From Cedecea neteri NBRC 105707 = ATCC 33855 (lineage in GTDB: Bacteria > Pseudomonadota > Gammaproteobacteria > Enterobacterales > Enterobacteriaceae): DNA of 64,000 nucleotides. Position numbers and translations under genes: made by a program. Location of the stretch: contig NZ_BCTL01000001.1 in NCBI RefSeq assembly GCF_001571265.1, forward strand, positions 62,001-126,000, given 5' to 3'. Positions 31,502-42,396 of this stretch are shown here, piece by piece. Below the pieces are notes generated by a model, which saw nothing but the letters and a program-made list of their open reading frames with translations, made no database searches and was not told the DNA's origin. The stretch's first letter is position 1, and every line of letters begins with the position of its first letter.

Positions 31502-32371
31502 TTAACGTTGATCGCCTGAGAGAAGGCGTTCTTTATCAAAGCGCGATTCTTTGAGCGCTTCCTTGACTCGCTTCAAGTTATCCCTGAATTTTGCCCCTCG
31601 ACGCAAAGTAAAGCCCGTCGCCAGCACGTCAATGACGGTAAGCTGCGCCAGGCGAGACACCATAGGCATATAAATATCAGTATCTTCTGGCACATCCAGC
31701 AGCAGAGAAAGCGTCGCCTCACGGGCAAGCGGGCTGCCCTCAGAGGTGATGGCGAGCACAATGGCATCGTTTTCACGGGCTAACTGCGCCAGCTCAACCA
31801 GATTTTTAGTCCGGCCGGTGTGAGAGATAAGCACCACCACATCCTGCTCGGTACAATTCATACAACTCATACGTTGCATAACAACGTCATCTGAGTAAAT
31901 CACCGGGACATTAAAGCGGAAAAACTTATTGGTTGCGTCATGTGCGACGGCAGCGGAAGAACCGAGCCCAAAGAAGGCAATTTTCTTTGCCTGAGTAAGC
32001 AAATCGACGGCCCGGTTCACCGCAGACATATCCAGTGACTGACGAACCCGATCAAGGCTCGCCATGGCGGATTCAAATATCTTACCGGTATAGGACTCGA
32101 CGCTATCATCTTCATCAACATTCCGGTTTACATACGGTGTGCCATTCGCCAGACTCTGAGCTAAGTGCAGTTTAAAATCTGGGAAGCCCTTGGTTTCAAG
32201 ACGACGGCAAAAGCGGTTCACGGTGGGCTCGCTGACGTCAGCGCTGCGGGCAAGCGTAGCGATACTGGAGTGAATGGCGTCCTGAGGCGCAGCAAGAATC
32301 ACTTCTGCGACTTTGCGTTCCGATTTGCTAAGGTGTTCCAGCTGTAACTGGATTTTTTCCAGCATATTCAT
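31502..32371 (-). CDS. hexR: HexR transcriptional regulator (RpiR family)
   Basis: Encodes 289 residues from MNMLEKIQLQLEHL, the E. coli start. N-terminal HTH of the RpiR type (SIATLARSADVSEPTVNRFCRRL) and a C-terminal SIS sugar-phosphate-binding domain (KIAFFGLGSSAAVAHDATNKFF, VVVLISHTGRTKNLVELA). HexR represses zwf and other central carbon genes, and in other bacteria is released by 2-keto-3-deoxy-6-phosphogluconate, an Entner-Doudoroff intermediate made by the neighbouring edd product. It is divergent from zwf, which has a matching operator. Confidence 0.96.
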   Translation of the reverse strand: MNMLEKIQLQLEHLSKSERKVAEVILAAPQDAIHSSIATLARSADVSEPTVNRFCRRLETKGFPDFKLHLAQSLANGTPYVNRNVDEDDSVESYTGKIFESAMASLDRVRQSLDMSAVNRAVDLLTQAKKIAFFGLGSSAAVAHDATNKFFRFNVPVIYSDDVVMQRMSCMNCTEQDVVVLISHTGRTKNLVELAQLARENDAIVLAITSEGSPLAREATLSLLLDVPEDTDIYMPMVSRLAQLTVIDVLATGFTLRRGAKFRDNLKRVKEALKESRFDKERLLSGDQR

Positions 32372-32747
32372 AAAGGCGGGCACTCATGGGTTTTAGCGAT
32401 TTCAGCAACAGAAGAAATCGTGGGCCGATTTAGCAAGAATATACTCTTGCTAAAATGTGATAGGGCGAGTCGCCGGAGTAATGTTGTTGTTTTTTTTCAT
32501 TACATGATCGGTGTCTAACTTTGGCAACGGTTACATCGCGCAAAAAAACGTCATTAAATGACGCTTTAGTGCGGCATTGTGGGAAAAGTTAGCAATTGAG
32601 GCGGTCAAACCGGGGTTAACGGTTGTCCTCAATTCAGCAAAAGCAGTACATTGCAGCGTAATAAAATTACAAGACGTGCCTGGCTTAATGCTATCCGTGC
32701 CCCTGAGGGCCGGTAAAAGCCGGGATATCCGAAACGAGGAGACAAAC
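32372..32747. other. hexR-zwf divergent regulatory region
   Basis: A 376-base gap with no credible gene. It holds the HexR box at 32658-32670, the zwf ribosome binding site GAGGAGA at 32736-32742 and a perfect 15-base palindrome CGTCATTAAATGACG at 32549-32563 of unknown role. In E. coli zwf also answers to SoxS, MarA and Rob here; I could not identify a convincing site for them. Confidence 0.7.
32658..32670. promoter_or_regulatory. HexR operator of zwf
   Basis: GTAATAAAATTAC fits the core of the HexR consensus TGTAATTAAATTACA (inverted GTAAT / ATTAC with a three-base centre). It lies 78 bases upstream of the zwf ATG, where HexR would block transcription. Confidence 0.82.
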
Positions 32748-34223
32748 ATGGCGGTAACGCAAACAGCCCAGGCGTGCGATCTGGTCATTTTCGGTGCAAA
32801 AGGCGACCTGGCGCGCCGGAAACTGTTGCCATCCCTGTATCAGCTGGAAAAAGCAGGTCAAATCCACCCGGAGACCCGTATTCTGGGTGTTGGCCGCGCA
32901 GAGTGGGATAAAGAGGCATACACCAAAGTTGTCCGCGAAGCCCTCGAAACCTTCATGAAAGAGAAGATTGACGAGAGCCTGTGGGACAAACTAAGCGGTC
33001 GTCTGGATTTCTGTAACCTGGACGTCAATGACACCTCTGCTTTTACTAAGCTGGGCAAAATGCTCGACCAGCAGAATCGGGTTACTATCAACTATTTCGC
33101 CATGCCGCCAAGCACCTTTGGCGCCATCTGCAAAGGGTTAGGTAAAGCGAAACTTAACGCCAAGCCTGCTCGTGTCGTCATGGAAAAACCCCTCGGGACT
33201 TCCCTGGAAACTTCCCAGCAGATCAACGATCAGGTGGGTGAGTTCTTTGAAGAGTGCCAGGTTTACCGTATCGACCACTACCTGGGTAAAGAAACCGTTC
33301 TTAACCTGCTGGCGCTGCGTTTTGCCAACTCCCTGTTCGCGAACAACTGGGACAACCGCACTATCGATCACGTAGAAATCACCGTGGCCGAAGAGGTGGG
33401 GATTGAAGGCCGCTGGGGTTACTTCGATCAGGCCGGGCAGATGCGCGACATGATTCAAAACCACCTGCTGCAAATCCTGTGCATGATTGCCATGTCTCCC
33501 CCGTCTGACCTGACCGCTGACCATATCCGCGATGAGAAGGTGAAGGTTCTGCAGTCGCTGCGCCGCATTGATCGCACCAATGTGCGGGATAAAACCGTGC
33601 GCGGTCAGTACACCGCTGGCTTTGCGCAGGGCAAGAAAGTGCCGGGTTACCTGGAAGAAGAGGGCGCGAACAAATCCAGCGCCACCGAAACCTTCGTGGC
33701 TATTCGCGTAGATATCGACAACTGGCGCTGGGCCGGCGTGCCGTTCTATCTGCGTACCGGGAAACGTCTGCCGACCAAATGTTCAGAAGTCGTTGTGTAC
33801 TTCAAAAACCCTGCACTGAATCTGTTTAAAGATTCCTGGCAGGAATTGCCGCAGAACAAGCTGACTATTCGTCTGCAGCCGGATGAAGGCGTGGATATCC
33901 AGATCCTGAACAAAGTCCCGGGCCTGGAGCACAAGCATAACCTGCAAACCACCAAGCTGGATCTGAGCTACTCCGAGACCTTCAACGAGTCTCATCTGGC
34001 GGATGCCTATGAACGTCTGCTGCTGGAAACCATGCGGGGCATTCAGGCGCTGTTTGTTCGTCGTGATGAAGTGGAAGAGGCGTGGAAATGGGTAGACTCC
34101 ATTACCGAAGCCTGGGCTGCGGATAACGATGCGCCAAAACCATACCAGGCCGGAACCTGGGGGCCGGTGGCTTCCGTGGCGATGATTACCCGTGACGGTC
34201 ACTCATGGAACGAATTTGAGTAA
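32748..34223 (+). CDS. zwf: Glucose-6-phosphate 1-dehydrogenase
   Basis: Encodes 491 residues, as E. coli Zwf, from [29 protein letters not shown] start (GAGGAGA upstream); a longer open frame to 32577 is not conserved. NADP-binding [16 protein letters not shown], substrate-binding RIDHYLGKE (about residue 178) and the [15 protein letters not shown] block are intact. It catalyses the first step of the oxidative pentose phosphate and Entner-Doudoroff routes, supplying NADPH. edd and eda follow downstream in the same direction but behind a terminator, so they probably have their own promoter. Confidence 0.98.
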   Translation: MAVTQTAQACDLVIFGAKGDLARRKLLPSLYQLEKAGQIHPETRILGVGRAEWDKEAYTKVVREALETFMKEKIDESLWDKLSGRLDFCNLDVNDTSAFTKLGKMLDQQNRVTINYFAMPPSTFGAICKGLGKAKLNAKPARVVMEKPLGTSLETSQQINDQVGEFFEECQVYRIDHYLGKETVLNLLALRFANSLFANNWDNRTIDHVEITVAEEVGIEGRWGYFDQAGQMRDMIQNHLLQILCMIAMSPPSDLTADHIRDEKVKVLQSLRRIDRTNVRDKTVRGQYTAGFAQGKKVPGYLEEEGANKSSATETFVAIRVDIDNWRWAGVPFYLRTGKRLPTKCSEVVVYFKNPALNLFKDSWQELPQNKLTIRLQPDEGVDIQILNKVPGLEHKHNLQTTKLDLSYSETFNESHLADAYERLLLETMRGIQALFVRRDEVEEAWKWVDSITEAWAADNDAPKPYQAGTWGPVASVAMITRDGHSWNEFE

Positions 34224-34238
34224 CAGGTCGTGAACATA

Positions 34239-34280
34239 ACCGGTAAAACGTCACTAACAAATGTTCCTCATTTTACCGGT
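34239..34280 (+). repeat. Inverted repeat in the zwf 3' region
   Basis: Perfect 10-base arms ACCGGTAAAA and TTTTACCGGT separated by 22 bases, starting 16 bases after the zwf stop and about 45 bases before the terminator. Could be a stem in the zwf 3' untranslated RNA. Confidence 0.6.
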
Positions 34281-34324
34281 AACATGATCTAACACAGAAG
34301 TGGCATAGTTTTTTATGAATAATA

Positions 34325-34357
34325 GCCCCGCGTGGATTCACCCGCGGGGCTTTTTTA
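34325..34357 (+). terminator. zwf terminator
   Basis: GCCCCGCG / CGCGGGGC stem with a ten-base loop followed by TTTTTTATTT. Confidence 0.92.
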
Positions 34358-34479
34358 TTTACACTAGCTGAAGCGTTTTTGCTCCCGACATCAAGTTATA
34401 TGGGCTACCAGGTTAGTGTCAGCAGCCCTGAACATGACGATATCAGTGCGGGGGAACAGCCACTTTCTGAGGAACTTCT

Positions 34480-36291
34480 ATGCATCCAAATTTGTTACGG
34501 GTAACATCGCGTATTATCGAACGCTCCCGCCCAACGCGCGAAGCCTACCTGGCACGCATTGAGAAAGCCAGGAGCAACACGGTTCACCGCTCGGAGCTTG
34601 CCTGCGGTAACCTTGCGCATGGTTTTGCTGCCTGCCAGCCGGACGATAAGGCGGCGCTGAAAAGCATGTTGCGTAACAATATTGCGATCATCACCTCCTA
34701 CAACGACATGCTCTCCGCCCATCAGCCGTATGAACATTATCCTGAGCAAATCCGTAAGGCGCTGCATTCCGTTGGCGCAGTGGGGCAGGTGGCCGGCGGC
34801 GTTCCGGCGATGTGCGACGGGGTGACTCAGGGCCAGGATGGTATGGAGCTTTCTCTGCTGAGCCGCGAAGTGATTGCCATGTCTACCGCGGTTGGGCTTT
34901 CCCATAATATGTTTGACGGCGCGCTCTACCTTGGCGTGTGCGACAAAATCGTGCCGGGGCTGACGATGGCCGCGCTGTCGTTTGGTCATTTACCTGCGCT
35001 TTTCGTTCCATCAGGCCCGATGGCCAGCGGCCTGCCGAATAAAGAAAAGGTCCGCATTCGCCAGCTTTATGCGGAAGGTAAAGTGGACCGTCTCGCACTG
35101 CTGGAAGCCGAGGCCGCTTCTTACCATGCACCGGGCACCTGTACCTTCTACGGCACGGCAAACACCAACCAGATGGTGGTTGAGTTTATGGGCATGCAGC
35201 TGCCGGGTTCTTCTTTTGTTCAGCCCGATGCTGAATTGCGTCGCGCGCTGACGGATGCCGCCGCACGTCAGGTCACTCGCCTGACCGGCAACGGCAACGA
35301 ATGGATGCCCCTCGGGAAAATGATCGACGAGAAAGTGGTGGTGAACGGTATTGTTGCTCTGCTGGCAACCGGCGGCTCGACTAACCACACCATGCACCTC
35401 GTGGCGATGGCTCGTGCTGCCGGGATCATTATTAACTGGGACGACTTCTCCGAGATCTCCGAAATTGTGCCGCTGCTGGCGCGTCTATACCCGAATGGCC
35501 CGGCGGACATTAACCACTTCCAGGCAGCGGGCGGCGTACCGGTGCTGATGCGCGAGTTGCTGAAAGGCGGCCTGCTGCACGAAGACGTTAATACCGTGGC
35601 CGGTTTTGGCCTGCATCATTACACCATGGAACCGTGGCTCGACAACGGCCAGCTTGCCTGGCGTGAAGGTGCCAGCGAGCCGCTGGACGGCGACGTCATC
35701 GCCACGATGGAAAAACCGTTCTCCCGCCACGGCGGAACGAAAGTGTTGAGCGGGAACCTGGGCCGTGCGGTGATGAAAACCTCAGCGGTGCCGGTAGAAA
35801 ACCAGGTGATTGAAGCGCCTGCGGTTATTTTTGAAAGCCAGCACGACGTTTTACCGGCGTTTGAAGCCGGTAAACTGGACCGTGATTGCGTTGTCGTGGT
35901 GCGCCATCAGGGGCCAAAAGCGAACGGCATGCCAGAATTGCATAAACTTATGCCGCCGCTTGGAGTATTATTGGACCGCTGTTTCAAAATTGCTCTGGTG
36001 ACAGATGGAAGACTGTCCGGCGCTTCAGGCAAGGTGCCTTCCGCAATCCATGTTACCCCGGAAGCGTATGACGGCGGGCTGCTGGCGAAGGTGCAGGATG
36101 GCGATATGATTCGCGTCAATGGCCAAACGGGCGAGCTAACGTTGCTGGTCGATGAAGCCGTACTTGCGGCGCGCACTGCTTATCACCCGGATCTCAGCGC
36201 CGAGCGCGTAGGGACGGGGCGGGAGTTATTCGGCGCATTGCGCGAACAGCTTTCAGGCGCTGAACAAGGCGCAACCTGCATTAAATTTTAA
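34480..36291 (+). CDS. edd: 6-phosphogluconate dehydratase
   Basis: Encodes 603 residues (IlvD/Edd family), as in E. coli. Visible blocks include [21 protein letters not shown], the cluster-ligating cysteines in [23 protein letters not shown] and [15 protein letters not shown], and [19 protein letters not shown]. It dehydrates 6-phosphogluconate to 2-keto-3-deoxy-6-phosphogluconate in the Entner-Doudoroff pathway using an iron-sulfur cluster. AGGAACT precedes the ATG. eda follows 53 bases later, forming the usual edd-eda operon. Confidence 0.97.
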   Translation: MHPNLLRVTSRIIERSRPTREAYLARIEKARSNTVHRSELACGNLAHGFAACQPDDKAALKSMLRNNIAIITSYNDMLSAHQPYEHYPEQIRKALHSVGAVGQVAGGVPAMCDGVTQGQDGMELSLLSREVIAMSTAVGLSHNMFDGALYLGVCDKIVPGLTMAALSFGHLPALFVPSGPMASGLPNKEKVRIRQLYAEGKVDRLALLEAEAASYHAPGTCTFYGTANTNQMVVEFMGMQLPGSSFVQPDAELRRALTDAAARQVTRLTGNGNEWMPLGKMIDEKVVVNGIVALLATGGSTNHTMHLVAMARAAGIIINWDDFSEISEIVPLLARLYPNGPADINHFQAAGGVPVLMRELLKGGLLHEDVNTVAGFGLHHYTMEPWLDNGQLAWREGASEPLDGDVIATMEKPFSRHGGTKVLSGNLGRAVMKTSAVPVENQVIEAPAVIFESQHDVLPAFEAGKLDRDCVVVVRHQGPKANGMPELHKLMPPLGVLLDRCFKIALVTDGRLSGASGKVPSAIHVTPEAYDGGLLAKVQDGDMIRVNGQTGELTLLVDEAVLAARTAYHPDLSAERVGTGRELFGALREQLSGAEQGATCIKF

Positions 36292-36344
36292 ACCCGTGGC
36301 AGCAATGCCCCGGAACAGATTAAAAGTGGCTAAGAGGCGCTCAG

Positions 36345-36986
36345 ATGAAAAATTGGAAAACTACAGCAGAACAGATCCTGAAAACCGGCCCGGTTGTGCC
36401 GGTCATTGTTGTTAACAAGCTGGAACATGCTGTGCCGATGGCGAAAGCGCTGGTGGCCGGTGGCGTCCGCGTGCTGGAAGTCACATTGCGTACAGCTTGT
36501 GCTATCGACGCCATTCGCGCGATTGCGAAAGAAGTGCCTGAAGCTATCATCGGCGCGGGGACCGTGCTGAACCCACAGCAGCTGGCAGAAGTGACCGAAG
36601 CGGGCGCGCAGTTTGCCATCAGCCCGGGTCTGACCGAACCGCTGCTGAAAGCCGCGACCGAAGGCAGCATTCCGCTGATTCCGGGTATCAGCACCGTTTC
36701 TGAATTGATGCTGGGTATGGACTACGGCCTGAAAGAGTTTAAATTCTTCCCTGCGGAGGCCAACGGCGGCACCAAAGCGCTGCAGGCGATTGCCGGGCCG
36801 TTCTCACAGGTGCGTTTCTGCCCAACCGGTGGTATCTCCCCGGCTAACTACCGCGATTACCTGGCGCTGAAAAGCGTGCTGTGCATCGGCGGCTCCTGGC
36901 TGGTACCGGCCGATGCGCTGGAAGCGGGCGACTACGACCGTATCACTAAGCTTGCCCGTGAAGCCGTGGAAGGCGCTAAGCTGTAA
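36345..36986 (+). CDS. eda: KDPG / KHG aldolase
   Basis: Encodes 213 residues, identical in length to E. coli Eda. Class I aldolase barrel: the general base Glu in RVLEVTLRT (about 45), [11 protein letters not shown] and the Schiff-base Lys in [13 protein letters not shown] (about 133). Cleaves 2-keto-3-deoxy-6-phosphogluconate to pyruvate and glyceraldehyde 3-phosphate, and also acts on 2-keto-4-hydroxyglutarate. In E. coli it is also controlled by KdgR, whose gene is in this window. Confidence 0.97.
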   Translation: MKNWKTTAEQILKTGPVVPVIVVNKLEHAVPMAKALVAGGVRVLEVTLRTACAIDAIRAIAKEVPEAIIGAGTVLNPQQLAEVTEAGAQFAISPGLTEPLLKAATEGSIPLIPGISTVSELMLGMDYGLKEFKFFPAEANGGTKALQAIAGPFSQVRFCPTGGISPANYRDYLALKSVLCIGGSWLVPADALEAGDYDRITKLAREAVEGAKL

Positions 36987-36991
36987 GCCAT

Positions 36992-37055
36992 AAAAAAGCC
37001 CCGTGTTTAGCGGGGCTCAATGATTAAATCGCTCTCACCTGAGGGCGATTTTTTT
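36992..37055. terminator. Double-hairpin convergent terminators of eda and purT
   Basis: Two stems in tandem: AGCCCCG / CGGGGCT with a run of A on its left (serving the minus-strand purT), and AAATCGC / GCGATTT with a run of T on its right (serving eda). The second T run includes part of the purT stop codon. Confidence 0.85.
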
Positions 37056-38232
37056 ATCCTTCAACTTTCACCTGCGCGGCAGATGCCACGGCTCTGGCAA
37101 CCGCCTCATCGACGCTGCTACCGGTCGCCAATGCGACGCCCATACGGCGTTTACCCGCAATTTCCGGTTTACCGAACAGGCGAACCTGTAAACCGCCGCC
37201 CAGCGCCGCACCTACGTTGCCGAACTTAACGTTATCGCTGTGCAACTCTGGCAAGATCACCGCCGACGCGGCAGGGCCATACTGACGAATTTCACCGACG
37301 GGCAGGCCGAGGAAGGCGCGAACGTGGAGGGCAAACTCAGAAAGATCCTGCGAAATCAACGTCACCATGCCGGTGTCGTGCGGGCGAGGGGAGACTTCAC
37401 TGAAAATGACCTCATCGCCGCAGACAAACAGCTCAACGCCGAACAGGCCGTGGCCGCCTAGCGCGGTAACGACCTTCTCCGCAATCTCTTTCGATTTTGC
37501 CAGCGCGATGTCGCTCATCTGCTGCGGCTGCCATGACTCGCGGTAGTCGCCATCTTCCTGGCGGTGTCCGATAGGCGCGCAGAAATGCACGCCGTCGACG
37601 GCGCTGGTGGTCAGCAAAGTGATTTCAAAATCAAAATTGACCACGCCTTCGACAATGACCCGGCCTTTACCGGCGCGCCCGCCAAGCTGGGCGTATTCCC
37701 AGGCTTTAGCCAACTGGTCGGCGGTGCGAATAAAGCTTTGGCCTTTGCCGGAGGAACTCATCACCGGTTTGACAATACAAGGCAGGCCAATCTCCTGGAC
37801 GGCCTGGCGGAAAGCGTCTTCACTGTCGGCGAAGCGGTAGCTGGAAGTAGGCAGCTGGAGTTCTTCTGCGGCCAGACGGCGAATACCTTCGCGGTTCATG
37901 GTTAGCCTGGTCGCACGAGCGCATGGCACTACTCGCTGGCCCTGGGCTTCAAGCTCCAGCAGGGCGTCAGTGGCAATAGCTTCAATTTCAGGAACGATAA
38001 AGTCGGGCATTTCGGCGGCGACAAGCGCTTTTAGCGCCGCGGCATCCAGCATGTTGATCACGTGGCTGCGGTGTGCGACGTGCATCGCCGGTGCATTTGC
38101 ATAGCGATCGACCGCGATAACTTCTACCCCGAGGCGCTGACACTCAATGGCCACTTCTTTACCCAATTCACCGGAACCCAGCAGCATAACTCGCGTAGCT
38201 GCCGGGCGCAGAGCTGTTCCCAACGTTGACAT
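37054..38232 (-). CDS. purT: Formate-dependent phosphoribosylglycinamide formyltransferase
   Basis: Encodes 392 residues, the E. coli length, from [15 protein letters not shown]; 45 further upstream codons in frame are not conserved and cross the PurR box. ATP-grasp family: [13 protein letters not shown] at the N-terminus, [16 protein letters not shown] and [18 protein letters not shown]. It formylates GAR using formate and ATP, an alternative to PurN in purine synthesis. A PurR operator lies 42-57 bases upstream. Confidence 0.97.
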   Translation of the reverse strand: MSTLGTALRPAATRVMLLGSGELGKEVAIECQRLGVEVIAVDRYANAPAMHVAHRSHVINMLDAAALKALVAAEMPDFIVPEIEAIATDALLELEAQGQRVVPCARATRLTMNREGIRRLAAEELQLPTSSYRFADSEDAFRQAVQEIGLPCIVKPVMSSSGKGQSFIRTADQLAKAWEYAQLGGRAGKGRVIVEGVVNFDFEITLLTTSAVDGVHFCAPIGHRQEDGDYRESWQPQQMSDIALAKSKEIAEKVVTALGGHGLFGVELFVCGDEVIFSEVSPRPHDTGMVTLISQDLSEFALHVRAFLGLPVGEIRQYGPAASAVILPELHSDNVKFGNVGAALGGGLQVRLFGKPEIAGKRRMGVALATGSSVDEAVARAVASAAQVKVEG

Positions 38233-38273
38233 GTGATTTAGCCTTAACAAAGAAAAAGACCGGGGAAGTATAA

Positions 38274-38289
38274 ACGAAAACGTTTGCGT
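38274..38289 (-). promoter_or_regulatory. PurR operator of purT
   Basis: On the minus strand the site reads ACGCAAACGTTTTCGT, an excellent match to the PurR consensus ACGCAAACGTTTNCNT. Located just upstream of purT, so purine excess should repress it. Confidence 0.92.
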
Positions 38290-38334
38290 TGGCAGCGGCT
38301 TTCCGGCTTGTGTGATAAAATGATTGGCGATATA

Positions 38335-38350
38335 CTGGATAAATAAACAG
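38335..38350. promoter_or_regulatory. LexA (SOS) box of yebG
   Basis: CTGGATAAATAAACAG fits CTG-N10-CAG with an AT-rich centre and lies 19 bases before the yebG ATG. yebG is a known SOS gene in E. coli, so the assignment is consistent. Confidence 0.85.
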
Positions 38351-38368
38351 GTAAAACGGAGCTGCAAA

Positions 38369-38719
38369 ATGGCGGTCGAGATTAAATATGTTGTGGTGAG
38401 AGAGGGACAAGAAAAAATGGCCTTTGCCAGTAAAAAGGATGCTGACGCTTACGACAAAATGCTGGATCTGGCCGAAGTCCTCGGCGACTGGCTGCAGCAA
38501 AGCCCGATTGCGCTGGATGAAGGGCAGAGCGATACCCTGGCGATGTGGATGGCGGAAAACAAAGATCTGCTGGCGGGTGTATTGAAAAACGGCAAGCTGC
38601 CGGAACCTGAGTTAAACCCGGCTGAGCCAGAAACAGAATCAGTTGAGTCTGAGCAAGCGTCGGCTGCCGATGATAACGTCAGCGAGCACCCTGGACGTAA
38701 ACGCACCAAAGCCGCGTAA
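38369..38719 (+). CDS. yebG: SOS-induced protein YebG
   Basis: Encodes 116 residues from [18 protein letters not shown]. coli YebG is 96. The N-terminal 80 residues follow the family ([45 protein letters not shown]). The extra length is an acidic tail rich in E, S and P ending in [10 protein letters not shown]. YebG is a small DNA-damage-inducible protein of unclear function. Regulated by the LexA box directly upstream. Confidence 0.92.
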   Translation: MAVEIKYVVVREGQEKMAFASKKDADAYDKMLDLAEVLGDWLQQSPIALDEGQSDTLAMWMAENKDLLAGVLKNGKLPEPELNPAEPETESVESEQASAADDNVSEHPGRKRTKAA

Positions 38720-38842
38720 TACGGATTTGCTGTAAGCGCCGGTCAGCCGGCGCGATTCTTTTCCCTTCTTTAGCGCTGTTCGACGTTTCTTGACGTCCCG
38801 TGGCCTACTCTCGACGAGTTAAGTCAACAGAGGGTCTCCGTC

Positions 38843-39517
38843 ATGAATAACTGGTTACAGCAGCTTCAGTCGCTACTGGGGCAATCCACTTCCCCTCAAT
38901 CCTCACAGCCTGCTGCCGGTAATGGCCCCGAAGGGATCGGTAAACTTCTGGTGCCGGGGGCGCTGGGCGGGTTAGCCGGGTTACTGCTGGCGAGTAAATC
39001 TTCCCGTAAACTGTTAACAAAATACGGCACCAGCGCTCTTCTGGTTGGTGGCGGCGCCGTTGCGGGAAGCGTGTTATGGAATAAATACAAGGAACGGGTC
39101 CGCCAGAACCAGCCCGTTTCCGCTGGTTGGAGCGAGCCGCACTCGTCGGTTGATGTTCGTACCGAAAGATTAATTACCGCGCTGGTTTTTGCTGCGAAAA
39201 GTGACGGCCACATCGATGCAAAAGAGCGGCAGTTTATTGAGCAGCAATTACGTGAAGTCGGTATCGACGGTGAAGGCAAAGCGCTCGTTGAACGGGCTAT
39301 CGACAGGCCGTTAGATCCTCACCAGCTTGCGCAAGGCGTAAGAAACGAGGAGGAAGCGCTGGAGCTTTATTACCTAAGCTGCACGGCTATCGATATCGAT
39401 CATTTTATGGAACGTAGCTATTTGAACGCCCTGGGCGATGCGTTAAACATACCGCAGGATGTCCGTTCCGGTATTGAGCAAGATATTCAGCAGCAAAAAC
39501 AACCCCTCCCGGTTTAA
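38843..39517 (+). CDS. yebE: DUF533 inner membrane protein YebE
   Basis: Encodes 224 residues (E. coli 219). Membrane-associated N-terminal part with a glycine-rich hydrophobic segment ([33 protein letters not shown]) and a C-terminal TerB-like helical domain ([23 protein letters not shown]). In E. coli it belongs to the Cpx envelope-stress regulon; I could not point to a clear CpxR box here. E. coli yebF, normally between yebG and yebE, is missing. Confidence 0.92.
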   Translation: MNNWLQQLQSLLGQSTSPQSSQPAAGNGPEGIGKLLVPGALGGLAGLLLASKSSRKLLTKYGTSALLVGGGAVAGSVLWNKYKERVRQNQPVSAGWSEPHSSVDVRTERLITALVFAAKSDGHIDAKERQFIEQQLREVGIDGEGKALVERAIDRPLDPHQLAQGVRNEEEALELYYLSCTAIDIDHFMERSYLNALGDALNIPQDVRSGIEQDIQQQKQPLPV

Positions 39518-39535
39518 TCCTCCTGTAATCAGGCT

Positions 39536-39564
39536 ATGCCGGGTTTCTCCCGGCATTTTCTTTT
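39536..39564 (+). terminator. yebE terminator
   Basis: ATGCCGGG / CCCGGCAT stem with a five-base loop followed by TTTCTTTT. Confidence 0.88.
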
Positions 39565-39629
39565 AATCCTTCATGTTCCGCTTGCAAGCTCGGCTGAATT
39601 TGCCACCCTTACGGGGTGTAAAACGGAAA

Positions 39630-41699
39630 ATGATGAAAGTGATGCCGCCAAAAGCCAAAAAAATTCCTCACGCTATGACACTACATGGCGATACCCGCAC
39701 GGATAACTATTACTGGCTGCGGGATGATGACCGCGCCGATCCCGAAGTGCTGAAATACCTCGAGTTGGAAAACGATTACGGTAAAAAGATCATGGAGAGC
39801 CAGCGTGCGCTGCAGGATCAATTGCTAAAAGAGATGATTGCTCGCGTTCCGCCTCACGATGTTTCCGCCCCGTATGTGAAGAATGGCTATCGTTACCGTC
39901 AGGTTTATGAAAAGGGTAATGAGTACGCAATTTATCAGCGACAATCTGCGGTCAGAGAAGAGTGGGCAGAGTGGGATGTTCTGCTTGATGCCAACCAGCG
40001 TGCAGCCCACAGCGAGTTCTACACGATGGGTGGGTTTGCCATTACGCCGGACAACGCCGTGATGGCACTGGCGGAGGACTATCTCTCTCGGCGCCAGTTC
40101 GGCATTCGTTTGCGTAATTTGAAAACCGGGAACTGGTATCCGGAGATGCTGGATAACGTTTCGACGAGTTTTGCGTGGGCGAATGACTCCGTCACGCTTT
40201 ACTACGTGCGTAAGCATCCCAAAACTTTACTACCTTATCAGGTCTGGCGGCACACGCTTGGCCACCCGGTGGCCGATGACCAACTGGTGTATGAAGAAAA
40301 AGATGACACCTTTTACGTCAGCGTGCATAAAACAACCTCTCAGCATTTTATTGTCGTCTATCTTGCCAGCGCGACGACAAGTGAAGCTTTATTCCTGGAC
40401 GCAGAACTGGCGGATGCCGAGCCGCAAGTATTTTCCCCGCGCCGAAAAGATCATGAATACACGGTCGATCACTACCAGCATGGGTTCTACATTCGTTCTA
40501 ATAAAGACGGCAAAAATTTCGGCCTCTACCGCAGCACCGTGCGGGACGAAAAACAGTGGGAAACGCTGATTGCCGCACGGGATCAAGTGATGCTTGAAGA
40601 CTTTACGCTATTTCGCGACTGGCTGGTGGTTGCCGAGCGACAGCAAGGGTTGACCAGCCTGCGTCAGATTAATCGCCATACGCGTGAGTCCACGGGGATT
40701 GCTTTTGACGATCCGGCCTATGTCACCTGGCTTGGCTACAACCCTGAGCCGGAGACCTCGCATTTGCGCTACGGCTATTCTTCTATGACCACGCCGGATA
40801 CGCTTTTCGAACTGGATATGAACAGCGGTGAGCGCCGGGTTATCAAGCAAACCAGGGTTGCCGGGTTTGACGCTAACAATTACCGCAGCGAGCATTTGTG
40901 GGTGACCGCGCGGGATGGCGTTCAGGTGCCGGTTTCGCTGGTTTATCACCGCATGCATTTTCGCCAGGGCAAAAGTCCGCTGCTGGTCTACGGCTACGGC
41001 TCTTACGGCAGCAGTATGGATGCTGATTTTAGCAGCAGCCGTTTGAGTCTGCTGGACAGAGGTTTTGTCTATGCCATTGCCCATGTGCGAGGCGGCGGTG
41101 AGCTGGGTCAAAAATGGTACGAAGACGGTAAATACCTGAAAAAGATGAATACCTTTAACGACTATCTTGACGTCTGCGACGAGCTGCTCAAGCTGGGCTA
41201 TGGCGATCCGAAATTGCTTTATGGAATGGGGGGGAGCGCGGGCGGTATGTTGATGGGGACTGCAATCAATCAGCGTCCTGAGTTATTCCATGGCGTGGTC
41301 GCCCAGGTGCCTTTCGTCGATGTTGTGACGACGATGCTTGATGAGTCCATTCCGCTCACAACCGGTGAGTTTGAAGAGTGGGGAAACCCTCAGAACGAAG
41401 AGTATTACCATTACATGAAGCAATACAGCCCTTACGACCAGGTTCGCGAGCAGGCTTATCCCCATCTGCTGGTGACGACCGGGCTGCATGATTCTCAGGT
41501 ACAGTATTGGGAGCCGGCTAAGTGGGTTGCCAAATTACGCGACTATAAACGGGATGAGACCTTACTGCTGCTTTGCACAGACATGGATTCCGGGCACGGC
41601 GGCAAGTCGGGGCGTTTTAAATCTTACGAAGGCGTAGCGCTGGAGTTTGCATTTCTGATTGCCCTGGCTCAGGGGACGTTGCCAGGGCGCGTGCATTAA
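39630..41699 (+). CDS. ptrB: Oligopeptidase B (protease II)
   Basis: Encodes 689 residues if started at the first of three clustered ATGs (39630, 39633, 39642) preceded by ACGGAAA; E. coli PtrB is 686 and aligns from about the third. Prolyl-oligopeptidase family: beta-propeller (residues 75-400), then alpha/beta hydrolase with the Ser in [13 protein letters not shown], the Asp in [14 protein letters not shown] and the His in [11 protein letters not shown]. Cleaves short peptides after Arg and Lys in the cytoplasm. Its stop overlaps the convergent exoX stop by four bases. Confidence 0.96.
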   Translation: MMKVMPPKAKKIPHAMTLHGDTRTDNYYWLRDDDRADPEVLKYLELENDYGKKIMESQRALQDQLLKEMIARVPPHDVSAPYVKNGYRYRQVYEKGNEYAIYQRQSAVREEWAEWDVLLDANQRAAHSEFYTMGGFAITPDNAVMALAEDYLSRRQFGIRLRNLKTGNWYPEMLDNVSTSFAWANDSVTLYYVRKHPKTLLPYQVWRHTLGHPVADDQLVYEEKDDTFYVSVHKTTSQHFIVVYLASATTSEALFLDAELADAEPQVFSPRRKDHEYTVDHYQHGFYIRSNKDGKNFGLYRSTVRDEKQWETLIAARDQVMLEDFTLFRDWLVVAERQQGLTSLRQINRHTRESTGIAFDDPAYVTWLGYNPEPETSHLRYGYSSMTTPDTLFELDMNSGERRVIKQTRVAGFDANNYRSEHLWVTARDGVQVPVSLVYHRMHFRQGKSPLLVYGYGSYGSSMDADFSSSRLSLLDRGFVYAIAHVRGGGELGQKWYEDGKYLKKMNTFNDYLDVCDELLKLGYGDPKLLYGMGGSAGGMLMGTAINQRPELFHGVVAQVPFVDVVTTMLDESIPLTTGEFEEWGNPQNEEYYHYMKQYSPYDQVREQAYPHLLVTTGLHDSQVQYWEPAKWVAKLRDYKRDETLLLLCTDMDSGHGGKSGRFKSYEGVALEFAFLIALAQGTLPGRVH

Positions 41700-42367
41700 T
41701 CGGCCGAACTGGCGGCCAGGTAATGTTTTAGCGTCATGCGGAGATCCGGCGTGAGTTCCTTGATGTTATTAAGCATCCAGCGAAGATAACCCGGGTCGTC
41801 TTCGGCTATTTCCGCAATGCGTTTGCCCCGGTATTTGCCGAACATCATGGTGGTCACCAGCGCCGGGCGACCGGTGATCGTGACCATATCTTCCGGCGAC
41901 CAGCCCGACACATCCATAATTCTCAGCAGCAAGGCGGCGGTGATATAGCAGTCGAACAACGCGCGGTGATGGTGCAGCCCGGCTGGCGTATCCACGTGCA
42001 GCTTTAGCGATTTATACAGCCCCATATTGCTGTATTTGATGCCCGGCCACAGGCGGCGCGACAGTTTCACCGTGCAAATCCAGTCCCCCTGCATTTCCGG
42101 CAGCATGCGGCTGTCAAAACTGGCGTTGTGCGCAACGTAATAAGGGCTCCCGAGGTAGCGGGGGATTACGTCTTCAATCCAGGGTTTATCGGCCACCATG
42201 TCTTCGGTAATTTTGTGGATGGCCATCGCCTGGTGGCTTATCGGCCGGTCAGGACGGACAAGATCGCTCATCGGGTTTACAATCTTGCCGTCGATGATAT
42301 CGACCGACGCAACTTCCACTACGCCCCCCTGTAATCCACAGGTTTCCGTATCAATAATGCGCAGCAT
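41696..42367 (-). CDS. exoX: Exodeoxyribonuclease X
   Basis: Encodes 223 residues (E. coli 220). DEDD 3'-5' exonuclease motifs: Exo I in [15 protein letters not shown], Exo II in [12 protein letters not shown], Exo III in [19 protein letters not shown]. Acts in mismatch repair and in processing single-stranded DNA ends. Convergent overlap with ptrB leaves no separate terminator. Confidence 0.95.
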   Translation of the reverse strand: MLRIIDTETCGLQGGVVEVASVDIIDGKIVNPMSDLVRPDRPISHQAMAIHKITEDMVADKPWIEDVIPRYLGSPYYVAHNASFDSRMLPEMQGDWICTVKLSRRLWPGIKYSNMGLYKSLKLHVDTPAGLHHHRALFDCYITAALLLRIMDVSGWSPEDMVTITGRPALVTTMMFGKYRGKRIAEIAEDDPGYLRWMLNNIKELTPDLRMTLKHYLAASSAD

Positions 42368-42396
42368 CGCAGTCTCCGTTAACAGGCTTCAGGCGA

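Noticed and set aside
34358..34479. Search for a HexR or GntR operator upstream of edd
   Set aside because: No GTAAT-N3-ATTAC palindrome or convincing GntR site was found; edd control left unassigned.
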